This document shows, piece after piece, positions 1 through 10,057 of a DNA stretch of 64,000 bases. A model generated the notes under the pieces. It ran no database searches and had not been told where the DNA came from. It worked only from the letters and a program-made list of their open reading frames with translations. The position numbers were made by a program, and so were the translations under genes. The stretch is from NCBI GenBank assembly GCA_034770075.1, contig JAVJAP010000213.1:61458-125457 (forward strand), given 5' to 3'. The DNA comes from Aralia elata (taxonomy: Eukaryota > Streptophyta > Magnoliopsida > Apiales > Araliaceae). Numbering within the stretch: position 1 is the first letter of the stretch; every line of letters begins with the position of its first letter.

Positions 1-114
1 ACCTAATTCTTAAATAAAATACACAATCACATAATACCAAGTCAGATCATGAAAATTCATTTATTCAACACATAATTTACCTACACAAATCTTTTTACGG
101 TTCAGAATATTACA
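1..114 (-). repeat. Element A 3' LTR, first 114 bases (truncated by window)
   Basis: These bases match 9714-9827, the corresponding end of the 5' LTR, with only a few differences by eye. Both copies end in TTACA on the plus strand, which is TGTAA at the LTR start in element sense. A third relative is the end of solo LTR D at 25443-25556. Confidence 0.9.
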
Positions 115-127
115 TTCACCCCCACTA
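115..127 (-). promoter_or_regulatory. Element A polypurine tract
   Basis: On the minus strand a purine run containing AGTGGGGGTGAA directly abuts the 3' LTR start at 114. This is the position and composition expected for the plus-strand primer of an LTR retrotransposon. Confidence 0.8.
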
Positions 128-160
128 ATAAGAATTTCGTCCTCGAAATTACAATACAGA

Positions 161-568
161 TTATGAAAACAAGTGTGGGTAATTATCTCGTATTTTACTC
201 TCGAGCTCCCACGTAGCTTCCTCTATGTTTTGATTCCTCCAAATAACTTTAACTAAAGGGATCACTTTATTCCATAGATTTTGTTCTTTTCTATCTATGA
301 TTTCGATAGGAACTTCCTCATAAGATAAATCTGTTTCGATCTGAATAGGTTCGTAATCGATAACGTGTTTATAATCAGGTTTATATGGCCGTAACACGGA
401 CACATGAAACACGTTATGGATATGTTCTAACTCAGGAGGTAAGGCTACCTCATAAACTACTTCACCTATCTTTCTTAATATTTGGAATGGTCCAATAAAT
501 CTCGAACTCAATTTTTCTTTCTTGCCGAAACGTATTTTGCCTTTCCACGGAGAAACTATTAAAAACAT
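161..568 (-). pseudogene. Element A integrase C-terminal region with chromodomain
   Basis: This is the last open stretch of pol. It starts in the integrase C-terminal module (SPWKGKIRFG, then GPFQIL and the VYEVALPPELEHIHNVFHVS segment common in plant chromoviruses). It ends in a chromodomain-like segment (PIEIIDRKEQNLWNKVIPLV, then VIWRNQ, then EEATWELE). Known chromovirus chromodomains bind modified histone H3 and bias integration toward heterochromatin; the sequence itself shows only the motif. It is in the same frame as the protease-RT part (ATG at 3514), so it is a continuation and not a separate gene. The methionine at 568 is internal. Confidence 0.88.
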
Positions 569-1540
569 GTGACTACCGATATTGAAATCTTGTAGCTTCC
601 TGTGTTGATCTGCATATTTCTTCTGTCAATCTTGAGACCCTTGTAATCTCCCCCGTATAATTCTAACTACCTCAACGGTTTGTTGAACTATTTTGGGTCC
701 TAACAATTGTCGTTCCCTAACCTCGTCCCAACATAACGGCGTTTTTCATTTTCTTCCATACAGTGCTTCAAATGGTGACATTCCTATGCTGGCATGGTAA
801 CTATTATTGTAGGCAAATTCTACCAAAGGTAATTGATCTTCCCAACTTCCCTTGAAATCCATGATGCAAGAGCACAACATATCTTCCAGGGTCTGAATGG
901 TTCTCTCACTCTGATCGTCAGTTTGTGGATAGTATGCTATGCTTAGTCTCAACTGAGTTCCTAAATTTTTCTGGAGACTCGTCTAAAAATTTGAAGTAAA
1001 TCGTGGATCTCGGTCTGATACTATAGAAACAGGGACTCCATGTCTAGATATAATTTCATTGATGTAAAGTTTGGCTAACTGGTCAAGACTGAAGTTGATT
1101 TTGATGGGTAGGAAATGAGCTGATTTGGTAAGACGATCTACAATTACCCAAATGGCATTGTGACCTTTTTGTGTATTAGGGAGATTAACTACAAAATCCA
1201 TGGTAATATGCTCCTATTTCCACTCAGGAATTTCTAAGGGTTGTAATAATCCACTCGGCTTTTGGTGTTCAGCTTTAACCCTTTGACACGTTAAACATTT
1301 ACTTACCCACTCTACTATTTCTCTTTTCATGTTAGTCCACCAAAAATGTCGACTTAAGTCTTTGTACATTTTTGTACTCCCTGGATATATAGCGAATTTA
1401 GAACTATGGGCTTCATTCAGTATTTCGTCTTTTAGTTCTTGTACTGAAGGTACTCAAATTCTATTTTCGTATCTCAGTACTCCATCTTTGTCCACTCTAA
1501 ATTTGATATTCTTTTTATGGGATATTTTGGCTTTATACTT
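569..1540 (-). pseudogene. Element A integrase zinc-binding and catalytic core, interrupted by stops
   Basis: The pol frame continues through an HHCC zinc-binding region (ending CLTCQRVKAEHQKPSGLLQP near 1240-1310) and an integrase core. Core segments are VIVDRLTKSAHFLPIK and SIVSDRDPRF in 983-1201, and YYPQTDDQSERTIQTLEDML in 746-952. The frame is unbroken relative to 3514 and 568, but in-frame stops lie near 1541, 1464, 1216, 983 and 746, with at least one more before 568. Several stand where a Trp or Arg codon is usual (for example the W of a FW-SLQ motif), as expected from C-to-T or G-to-A transitions. A complete integrase is therefore not encoded. Confidence 0.87.
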
Positions 1541-3514
1541 CTAACACTCTACATCTGTCTCCTGTAGTCTCTTGACTTTCTCCAGCAAAGTTGAACCATT
1601 ATCCACAACAAATAACCTTTGGGTGGAATTCACTGGAACTCTTACCTCGATCTCAAGTTTGTCAAACTCTTTTATCAGTACCTCGTTGTTGGTGATTATA
1701 TTCAACTTTTCTTGGTTCTTCCTACTTAACGCGTCTGCTACGACGTTGGCTTTCCCTGGATGATATAAAATTTCACGGTCGAAATCTTTTATCAACTCTA
1801 GCCATCTCCTCTGCCGCATGTTTAACTCCTTCTGAGTGAATATATACTTCAGACTCTTGTGATCTGTGTATATTTCACACTTCTCTTCGTAAAAGTAATG
1901 CCTCCAAATTTTTAAAGCAAATACTACAGCGGCTAACTCCAGATCATGCGTAGGATACCTCTTCTCATAATCTTTGAGTTGTCTTGATGCATATGTAATC
2001 ACTTTCCCACATTGTATTAACACACAACCTAATCCCTTGTGTGACTTATCACTATAAACTACAAGGCCGCCTGTATCATCTGGTAAAGATAACACTGGTG
2101 CCATGCTTAACCGCTTTTTCAACTCTTGGAAGCTTTCCTCACATTTATCTATCCAGACGTATTTCACTGTCTTTCGAGTTAAATTGGTTAGCGAGGTCGC
2201 TATCTTTGAGAAATCTTGTATAAAACGTCTATAGTACCCTGCTAAACCGAGAAAACTTCGCACTTCTGTTGGAGTTGTTGGTTGTTCCCAATTTATAACC
2301 GCTTCTATCTTTGATGGATCTACTGCAATCCCATTCTTGTCAATCACATGACCCAAGAATTGAACTCTTTCCAACCAGAATTCACATTTGGAAAACTTTG
2401 CATAAAGTTGTTCCTTGCGTAATATCTCCAATACGCTCCTTAAGTGTTTAGCATGCTCCTCTTTTGTTCTCGAGTATACTAAAATATCATCGATGAACAC
2501 TACGACAAATTTGTCTAAGCATGGTTTAAACACTCGGTTCATCAAGTCCATGAATGTTGCCAGCGCATTTGTTAATCCAAAAGACATCACAAGAAATTCA
2601 TAATGTCCGTAGCGTGTCCTAAACGCTGTCTTCAGCACATCTTCTTTTCTTACCTTTAATTGATGATAACCTGATCGTAGGTCGATCTTCGAAAAGTGTT
2701 CGACCCCTTTCAACTGGTCAAACAAATCATCAATTCGTGGTAAAGGATATTTGTTCTTTATGGTTAACTTATTTAATTCTCTATAGTCAATGCATAACCT
2801 TAACGTTCCATCCTTCTTCTTTACAAACAACACTGGTGCTCCCCAAGGTGAAACACTAGGTTGTATGTACTTCTTGTATAAGAGTTCTTGTAACTGCACA
2901 AGTAACTCCTTCAACTCCACCGGTGCCATCCTGTACGGTGCTTTGGAAACTGGCACCGTACCAGGTGCAAGATCAATAACAAACTCGATCTCTCTATCTG
3001 GAGGTAAACCTGGTAAATCATCTGGAAACACATCCGAAAATTCTCTAACTATAGGTATTTGATCTAACTTTGCTCCTTCCTTTTGAGTATCTACTATATA
3101 TGCCAAATAACCTATACAACCCTTCCTAAGCAATTTCTCTGCTTGCATTACTGTCAAACATCGAGATCGCTTAGGTGAACAACCACCGTTGAACACTACC
3201 TTTGACTTCGACTCAGTCAACAGGTTTACACATTTCAGATGGCAGTCAATTATTGCATTATGATTAACCAACCAATCCATACCTAAGATTATATCAAATT
3301 CCCCTAACTGTATAGGAATGAGGTTCACAAGAAACTCGTGTCCCTTAATCTCTATGTTACAATTTTTGTATACAGTTTTAACGGGAATTATCTCTCTATT
3401 GGCAATTTCCACATTGAAAGGTACGTCTAAATCTTCGCAGGGTATATTCATTTTTTTAACAAAGTTATTAGACACAAATGAACAAGTAGCACCAGAATCG
3501 AACAACACATGCAT
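1541..3514 (-). pseudogene. Element A protease, reverse transcriptase and RNase H (longest open stretch of pol)
   Basis: These 657 codons cover an aspartic protease (VLFDSGATCSFV at the start, then ILGMDWL), a Ty3-type reverse transcriptase (LCIDYRELNKLTIKNKYPLP, SKIDLRSGYHQL, and active site VVFIDDILVYSR) and RNase H (VVYSDKSHKGLGCVL, ITYASRQLK, EIYTDHKSLKYIF). It ends with HPGKANVVADALSR, the usual link to integrase. The RNase H motif DAS is changed to DKS, so one conserved position is altered. The true protein would start in gag; the ATG at 3514 only follows a one-base frameshift at the gag-pol junction. The product would sit in virus-like particles and copy the element's RNA into DNA. Confidence 0.93.
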
Positions 3515-3551
3515 TTAAAGTGTCGATAGGGATGATACCTGTCACCACATC

Positions 3552-4736
3552 CTATGAAGTAACAGCATCCCTCATCGTCATATTAAACGGTCTGGCGGTT
3601 GGACGACTCGGACCTCCAACTCCTGCTACTGTGGTTTTGAGGGTGTTGTTTGGGGCTTGATTTCCTCCCCCTATTTGGTTCATATTCCTTGGATAATTCC
3701 TCGATATGTGACCCGTTGCGCCACAAATATAACACTTAAAACTCTGATTTCCCTGATTAATGTTATTATTAATCTTCTTGGGACAATCAGAGGAATAATG
3801 TCCATCTTGACCACAACTGTAACAAGTAACCACCCCTCTGCGGCATACTCCTGGGTGGTTCTTTCCACATGTGACCCAACGTCCTACCCTATTATTATTA
3901 TTATTATTCTGGTTTCTGTTGGTGTTGTTGTTGTTATTGTAATTATTTCCCTTTTTGCCAAAGCTAGTAGAAAAAGTGGCATCCCACTTCCTCTTGTTAT
4001 TATTGTTGAACCCACCAGTACTTACTTCTCCTTTGAACTTTCCCACTTCATTCAGACTCCTCTTCTCCTTATGAAACTTGAGAAGATTTTCATTCTCGAT
4101 CTCAGCTATCACAGCCTTCTCAAGAATCTCCAAAAACGTCTTTAACTAGAAGATTGATATTTTACTCCTTATCTGAGGCTTTAACCCTTCCTCAAATCTT
4201 CTAGTTTTACTCGTCTCAGAGTTCACTTGATGTGAAGCAAAACGAGATAACTCATTAAACTTGGCTGTATACTGGGATACAGTCATTTCTCCTTGTTTTA
4301 ACTCTAGAAATTTTACTTCCATTCGGTCCTGCATTGTTTGTGGAAAGTAATTTTCAAAGAATAATTCCTTGAATCTCACCCACTGAACTACTCCTTCACC
4401 GACCCTAGTTTTTGTGGTTTCCCATCAAAAGTTTGCCTCACCTTTTAGGAAAAAGGTTGCAAATATGGTCTTCTATTCCTCACTTACATTAGTTATAGTG
4501 AAAAACTTCTCCATTTCGGTTATCCAAATCTGTGCCTCAACTGGGTCCGCAGTTCCTTTGAACTCAGGTGGTCTAACGGTTTTAAAATCCTTAAATGCTG
4601 ACCTATGTGGATTATTTGGGTTGGGCTGATGTGGTGGTTGACCTTGTAAGGCTCCTAACAGTAAATCTACCAGTGTTTGAGTTGGGTTTGGTTCAGTGGT
4701 TTCATTTTTGGTCTGGGTTCTTCGTCCTGATGCCAT
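3552..4736 (-). pseudogene. Element A Gag (capsid and nucleocapsid), broken by in-frame stops
   Basis: From the ATG at 4736 the frame runs 395 codons to 3552 without a frameshift but with stops near 4473, 4432 and 4146. The N-terminus has FKDFKTVRPPEFKGTADPVE, typical of plant chromovirus capsid; the middle has FLELKQGEMTVSQYTAKFNE. The C-terminus has an Asn-rich linker (3890-3960), CGKNHPGVC, and zinc knuckle CYSCGQDGHYSSDC. A second knuckle (CYICGATGHISRNY) lost its last cysteine to tyrosine. The protein would form the particle shell and bind RNA. The Asn run comes from an ATT/TTA-type trinucleotide repeat on the plus strand and may vary in length. Confidence 0.9.
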
Positions 4737-4949
4737 GACTCTAAAATAAAGAAAAGCAAGTATAAATACAAGTATTTACCACTTATAGAACTAACAAGTT
4801 GATTCGTACAAACAAAATTTGTATATAACATACAGAACAGTTACATTTTCGAATAGTGATTTATACTACCACTAGTTAGTACAACAGATTTCCTATTTTA
4901 CAAACAAAACTTTTTATAATACAAGTTACAACCAAACTTAAGTACTAAA
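4737..4949 (-). other. Spacer between ORF0 and gag in element A
   Basis: This is AT-rich sequence with no credible reading frame or motif. Whether gag is reached by reinitiation, splicing or a separate promoter cannot be read from it. Confidence 0.6.
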
Positions 4950-5549
4950 CTAGACCGATCGATCACGTGCCTCCTTATAGGCATCTTGGATCATATGACA
5001 GACCACTGACCGGTCAATCATATAATCCACCCTGTTCTCCTCTACTGGGTACTTTAGCACCCGACGCTCTAAGTTGCCGAAAGTATCACGGTATCCCTTG
5101 TTCGCTCGGTATAAATACACCTGGGCCTCTTGCCTCTCTTTCTGAGCATTCCGGAGAAGTGTTCTAAGACGGTGAGTATTATCCCTCTCACTCTCCAATA
5201 ACCCTTCAGCTTTGTGTGCTCGAAAATTGGTTGCCTCTATATCTATGGCTGACTGTTGGACTAATCTCGTCACTATCTCCTCGTGTCTGTCGACACGCAT
5301 CATCTGACTCGCTCCAATTACCTCATCGGGATATGGATCTACCAGTTGTCCATCTATAGGATAATCAGCATCCTTAGCCTCTAATATTTCCGGATCATGC
5401 AGGAGTTCTTCCTCCTCGGGTTCCTCCTCTGGATCTTCCTCTAGGTTCTCCTCTAGGTCTAACTCAAGAGTGGCTGGCTCATAATCTGGTACCTCGTCTG
5501 GCTCACTATCTGATAGCCATCCTACCATGTGTTGATCTACCACTGCCAT
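4950..5549 (-). CDS. Element A ORF0: acidic, coiled-coil protein upstream of gag, function unknown
   Basis: This intact ORF of 199 codons has an ATG at 5549 and lies between the PBS and gag. Residues 13-60 are strongly acidic, with a Glu/Asp-rich block (EENLEEDPEEEPEEEELL). Residues 90-150 look helical and coiled-coil-like (EGLLESERDNTHRLRTLLRN). The C-terminus is charged, ending YKEARDRSV. It is not Gag and I do not recognise a domain. Element C has an ORF of the same layout at the same place (25950 down to 18181), and both share a segment of the form '(S/T)-(I/F)-G-(R/N)-L-x-(D/R)-(K/R)-V-x-(R/K)-Y-P' before the basic end. That supports a real conserved gene. The role is unknown; an accessory RNA- or Gag-binding protein is only a guess. 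Confidence 0.7.
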   Translation of the reverse strand: MAVVDQHMVGWLSDSEPDEVPDYEPATLELDLEENLEEDPEEEPEEEELLHDPEILEAKDADYPIDGQLVDPYPDEVIGASQMMRVDRHEEIVTRLVQQSAIDIEATNFRAHKAEGLLESERDNTHRLRTLLRNAQKERQEAQVYLYRANKGYRDTFGNLERRVLKYPVEENRVDYMIDRSVVCHMIQDAYKEARDRSV

Positions 5550-5705
5550 CCTACAAAAGAATTTTAGTTTTTCTAGTATTAAAGCGAAGCAAATTTACAC
5601 ATAATATAAAGCTTTTAAGATTATTTTATGTATGATTAAGTATTTTACGGACTCAAAGACTATATCCTAAGGTATTTCCTAACTACCTTAGAGCTATAAT
5701 CTACA
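5550..5705 (-). other. Element A 5' leader between PBS and ORF0
   Basis: This short AT-rich leader has no motif I recognise. By position it would hold packaging signals. Confidence 0.5.
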
Positions 5706-5717
5706 ACTCTGATACCA
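5706..5717 (-). promoter_or_regulatory. Element A primer binding site (initiator-Met tRNA type)
   Basis: The minus strand reads TGGTATCAGAG, complementary to the 3' end of plant initiator-Met tRNA. It stands three bases inside the 5' LTR boundary at 5721 and would prime minus-strand DNA synthesis. Confidence 0.92.
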
Positions 5718-6289
5718 ACCTGTGATGCCCCCAAATCTCTACACTCTCCTGTAGCAGATCTGGTGCTCACGTGAAACTATATAACTATAAATATTCAATA
5801 AAGTATAACTTCTATATATCTAAGGTTCACAGTATCTCATAACAGGTACTAGTTCTGGCCAGAACGTTATCTGTGTTTGGATACCCTCACTTGGATTTAC
5901 AGATTCATATCTAATGAATATCTCTATCATATCAATATTCCCTATCTATCTGACATTCACAGTATTAACGATAAGATTATCCATAGAACTGAGGGGCACA
6001 TTCGGGCAAAGATGGCACCTTACCGGCGCTCATTACGTGTAACCTCGGAGCTTATAGGACTTTTAGTATCATTTAAATACCCTCATTCAGATGTATAGTT
6101 CGTATAGATACTGTATTTAACTTAGTACAACTATGCTAAATATAGTAAAGATCAGAGTATAACGCATTCGATGAAATAAAGGATCATAATATATTACATA
6201 TCATTTGGTTCGATTACATTGTTCTCAGTACTAAGTTATTACAACAAAGTCTTATAAAAGAGTTGAATTATTCAGAATAGAAATTAAAA

Positions 6290-6348
6290 CTAATAAACAT
6301 GTCCTTTTGCTTTATCTGTACCAGAGGTGCTGGGTTTATCATTTAAAG
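6290..6348 (-). other. Conserved short frame after an acceptor-like TTTGCAG in the LTR of A
   Basis: On the minus strand the sequence TTTGCAG is followed by an open frame reading LNDKPSTSGTDKAKGHVY and then TAG. The same layout, (T)TTGCAG, then Pro/Ser/Thr, then Lys/Gly, then TAG, recurs in D, C and E. The TTTGCAG resembles a plant 3' splice site. No start codon is needed if it is an exon. This may be chance in any one copy; the repetition is what supports it. Confidence 0.4.
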
Positions 6349-7029
6349 CTGCAAAGAAGATATGCGCAAGAATGAGCTACAAATGCTCATCAAGTTCATT
6401 TGAATATGTAAACACAATGTGTTTGATTTGAAAGATGTCATTTGATGTATATAACTGAGGGTTCTGTACCGGAACCATATATTTCATTTAGTTCTATCAG
6501 TCTTCAATGACTTAGAACCATTTGAGTTCGGATATCTGGTAGGTGATCAACCTCACCAATATCCTAGGAGTATGCATATCATCCTACCATTTATGTCAAT
6601 TTTATTCTATTGACGTTACACTACCTTATCATAAGGCTTTCGAGATCATCTTCCATCCAAGGTGTCTCATTTTACTCAGTATAAGATGTCGTACCAAAAC
6701 AATTTGGTTTGACACAATAAATTTCCGCTTTAATATATGAACAATGATTCATTTTTAAGTTATACTGAACAAGAAGCAATAACTTCACAATAATTGATAG
6801 CAAGATGTATAATACTTGCATAATATAAGTTGAGTAAGGTTATGACACTTGCCTTAGCGTAGTTTGTTAAACTTAATTTCACACAAGGTGTCAGCGTATG
6901 TGGTCTACGTTGACAAATATATAAGTGTTAGAACTTATATAAACATGTATTACGCTAATCTAGACAAGTTTCATTAAGGTTCGACGTTGATCCGGTATCT
7001 CGGTCGCGTCCTTAATAGCTAAACACATA

Positions 7030-7660
7030 GATTGTTCGATAAAACTTCATTTGGAAGTTTAAATATTAGATTAGATAATGTAATTATCATTTCTAATATT
7101 TTTAGAACCTTAATATTATTTTTAAATAATTTTAATAAGCTTGAAAGTATTTTTAAATAATTTTACAAGCTTAGGAATAATTTTAAATGATTTAATTATT
7201 ACTTAGAATAATTTTTAAAACATTAATATGTTATTTAAATAATTTATTTGTCATTTAGAATATTTTTAGATACCTAAAATATTATTTAAATAATTTATTT
7301 ATCATTTATAATATTTTTAAAAAGATAGAATATTATTTAAATGATTTATTTTATCATTAATAATATTTTTAGAGTTTATTTTATTATTAAAATAATTTAT
7401 TTATTACTTATAATAATTTCCAAAGCTTAATTTGATATTTAAATGATTTAATTATCATTTATAATATTTTTAAATACTTAATATATTATTTAAATAATTT
7501 ATTTATCATTAATAATATTTAAATATTTAATATTTTCTTTAATTATTATATATAATAATTTTATTTACTTTAATATCATTTTTAAATAATTGATATAATT
7601 ATTAAATGATTTAATATCATTTTTAAATAATTAAAACAATTATTAAATGATTTATTATAA
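7030..7660. repeat. AT-rich degenerate repeat block in the LTR of A
   Basis: Words such as TTATTTAAATAATTTATTT and ATCATTTATAATATTTTTA recur every 40-80 bases with drift. Solo LTR D has the matching block at 22860-23480. There is no coding potential. Confidence 0.75.
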
Positions 7661-7666
7661 TTATTA

Positions 7667-7923
7667 CTCCATCCGTCCCAAATTAATTGCTTTTCTAGGA
7701 CTTTTTTAAGTCAAATTGACTATTTTTAAAATTAATAATTAAGCATATATAAATATATTTCTAAAATTATAAAAATTGAAATTAGTAATAAATTGTATAT
7801 ACTTTCTTTTGGTTATAATATCTTCACCTATATGTTAGCAAAAATAGTAAAAAAATTAGTTTTAAAAATAGGTAATTTGACTTTAAAAAGTCCTAGAAAT
7901 GCAATTAATTTGGGACAAAGTGA
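7667..7923. mobile_element. Stowaway-like MITE (257 bp) inside the LTR of A
   Basis: The left end CTCCATCCGTCCCAAATTAA and the right end, the inverted GCAATTAATTTGGGAC..., form terminal inverted repeats of about 22 bases; the outer right bases have drifted. TA flanks both sides (7665-7666 and 7924-7925), the target duplication of Tc1/mariner-type MITEs. Solo LTR D has an empty site near 23475. It carries no gene and depends on a transposase supplied elsewhere. Confidence 0.88.
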
Positions 7924-8100
7924 TATTTATTATTGAATTAAATTAAATAACATTCAGATTTATATAAAAATATTAAAAATAAATTTTTATAATTAAAAAT
8001 GAATTTTCGAATATAATTATAAATTATTAATAATTATTTATTATTTATTTATTATTTTATAATTTATTTAATTAATTTTTATTAATTTTTATTTATAATC

Positions 8101-8123
8101 CGTCGCTAAAAGGCTTTAGCGAC
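8101..8123. repeat. GTCGCTAAA hairpin in the LTR of A
   Basis: GTCGCTAAA and TTTAGCGAC form nine-base arms around a short loop. A single further CGTCGCTAAAG lies at about 8168. In D the arms are 11 bases and perfect (23657-23680). GTCGCTAAA-type words are frequent in plant repeats. Confidence 0.7.
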
Positions 8124-8385
8124 AGTCTGCATATGTTCTTAGTTTTCTGGGTTTGAGGATGAATTTCGTCGCTAAAGATGTTCTACATGAAGAACACTTG
8201 GTCAACGCTAGACAACCTACTTTGATCTCAAATTATTTCCAGCTGGGTTATGATTTGTGTTTGATTTTTGTTGCTTGTTACAGTCTATATGGTCGAGAGT
8301 AACGACATGTTTTGTTTGAGATCAAACAACATCACATGTGTGAGATTTGATCCGGTCAAACTAGGCTATTCAAACTGTTCTTGAG

Positions 8386-8624
8386 AATTTCTGGTTCCCA
8401 GAAATTCATAAGTCAGGTTCGGTCAAGGCACTTTGACTATGATTTCTGGCTAGACTAATTACTGTTCATGTGTTTTAATGTTACAAGGTTGTTATCTATG
8501 TAGCATACAACAAGTCTAAGTAAAGAAAGCACACAAAACATCTCATTTAGACCAAATCTGGGCAACATTAACTTCTGACAAAGCTTGTCAGAGTTCTTCA
8601 AAGATTTCTGGGTTGCCCAGAAAT
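8386..8624. repeat. Two palindromes 218 bp apart in the LTR of A
   Basis: AATTTCTGG-TTC-CCAGAAATT (8386-8406) and ATTTCTGGG-TTG-CCCAGAAAT (8604-8624) are perfect nine-base arms with three-base loops. Each is followed within 40 bases by a GGTCAA...TTTGAC pair, so the unit is a diverged duplication of about 218 bp. D has the same arrangement. Confidence 0.75.
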
Positions 8625-9430
8625 TCGCAAATCCGAACGGTCAAAGGACTTTTGACCGATCATAACTTCTGTTCTAGACATTCTTTTACTATAATTCAAG
8701 TTGGATATTATAGACCACATATTAAGCTTCACATACATACTTTAAAACAGATCAACCACACAATTTAAGTCGATCAAACCGCCTGACAAAGTCGCATGTC
8801 ACACAGTTTTGGTTGTTCTTGACAATTTTGATTTTTCATCATTTTTGACCCTTTAATTGTTATGGAAACATGATTTAACCGTCCAGATCACTTAATAATA
8901 TGTTAATAAGTATTCTTAAACACTAAAACATAATATCAAATTCAAACTTAAAGATCTAGCATAAAATTAGGGTTTTGCACATTTTTCTTCAAATCTTTGA
9001 TCTCTGATCGTTGCTACTGATCTTGTGATTGCAGAGGGTTGTTATGGCTGGTAGTATAAGTGTATAAGCTTCAAATTTTCGTAGGTCTAATGGTCAGCTT
9101 CTCATTCTATTTATAGCAACTTGGAATTAGGGTTTTATTTCACTTTTTACCCATTTTGCCCTCCAAAATATCCTAGCTTGTGAACTTATACTACTTGGTA
9201 TCTGATCCTAATGACCTACTTGAGCTAGATATTTATAAATATCTGATTTTGATGTTCTTATCCTATTTTGATTGGTTTAAATTTTGATTTTTGATTTATT
9301 TATTTACTAATTAAACCTAGATTTTTGCTAATCATGATTAGGATGTGTAATCATGTTTAGTAATACTTTAATTAAGTTAATATATCATAATTATAGTTTA
9401 TCATTTCATAATTTAGTGTTATCAAATCAA

Positions 9431-9510
9431 ATTAGGGTTTTAGGGTTCTGAATTAGGGTTTAGGGTTTCAAATTAGGGTTTCTATTTCAGTTTAACATTT
9501 TAAACCCTAA
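9431..9510 (-). promoter_or_regulatory. Cluster of telobox-like AAACCCTAA words near the promoter end of LTR A
   Basis: The plus strand has ATTAGGGTTTTAGGG, ATTAGGGTTTAGGGTTT, AATTAGGGTTT and TAAACCCTAA within 80 bases, 320-400 bases from the LTR start in element sense. AAACCCTA is the plant telobox, known to be bound by TRB-type Myb proteins. Function here is inferred. Confidence 0.55.
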
Positions 9511-9827
9511 TTCACTTATTTTAGAATTTTATCAGTTAATATGATATTATATTAACTCCGAAGCACGACAAATCACTTTGTCATTTCGAAGCACGACACA
9601 GCAGCTTTCAAAAATAATTTGTCGAAACGCTTCTCGGTGAATTCGCCGAAAGCACGACAACTCATTTTGTCCCTGTAAGCATGACTAGCTGCTTGGCGAA
9701 AATTTTTTATTTGACCTAATTCTTAAATAAAACACACAATCACATAATACCAAGTCAGATCATGAAAATTCATTTATTAAACACATAATTTACCTACACA
9801 AATCTTATTAGGGTTCAGAATATTACA

Positions 9828-10043
9828 AGAATCCTAGCACAAAAATCTCGCCGGGGCGAGAACCTCAAAATTTCCAACTTTTCAACTTTTTCTCGTTTTA
9901 GCTCCGATTTTTCATCTTTTCCCACTTTTGACTCTGAATCGTCTTGAAATCAATAAACAATTCAATAAGTGCATATACACAATAAAACATGCAATAAACT
10001 AAATATAAAGGAATGAAAATAAATGAATATTATGCACTTATCA
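9828..10043 (-). repeat. Element B 3' LTR remnant, split by element A
   Basis: It matches 14050-14266 (the 5' LTR) from the GAATCCTA word to the LTR end TTATCA. It includes one CTCGCCGGGGCGAG palindrome (9847-9860). The rest of this LTR lies beyond element A, left of the window. Confidence 0.88.
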
Positions 10044-10057
10044 AATTCCCCTACACT
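10044..10057 (-). promoter_or_regulatory. Element B polypurine tract
   Basis: The minus strand reads AGTGTAGGGGAATT directly before the LTR start TGATAAGTGC. Confidence 0.75.

Larger units (their letters stand above)
1..9827 (-). mobile_element. Element A: Tekay/Del-like Ty3/gypsy chromovirus, 3' LTR cut by window edge
   Basis: In minus-strand order the element has a 4.1-kb 5' LTR (9827-5721), an initiator-Met PBS, ORF0, gag, a pol ordered PR-RT-RH-IN-chromodomain, a polypurine tract, and the first 114 bases of the 3' LTR before the window ends. LTR ends are TG...CA. The chromodomain and the PR-RT-RH-IN order place it in the chromoviruses; the very long LTR and the chromodomain motif suggest the Tekay/Del lineage. 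The right flank begins AGAAT (9828-9832) inside element B's LTR; the matching target duplication would lie left of the window. Coding damage is mostly in-frame stop codons, so the copy is dead but not ancient. Confidence 0.9.
5721..9827 (-). repeat. Element A 5' LTR (4.1 kb)
   Basis: On the plus strand it starts TGTGATGCCCCCAAATC next to the PBS and ends TTACA at 9827, matching the 3' LTR end at 114. Solo LTR D (21576-25556) is a full-length relative, collinear except for a MITE in A at 7667-7923. In element sense the promoter end is at 9827. The LTR holds telobox-like words, hairpins, a long AT-rich repeat block and a short conserved reading frame, each listed separately. Its length is typical of Tekay/Del elements. 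Confidence 0.92.

Noticed and set aside
161..568. A stand-alone chromodomain gene
   Set aside because: It is in frame with and directly continues element A's pol; the Met at 568 is internal.
3657..4145. A 162-codon plus-strand ORF rich in Ile and Val
   Set aside because: It is the antisense of the Asn-rich Gag linker of element A.
9431..9510. Interstitial telomere
   Set aside because: Words are short, irregular and at a fixed position in both LTR copies, so they belong to the LTR.
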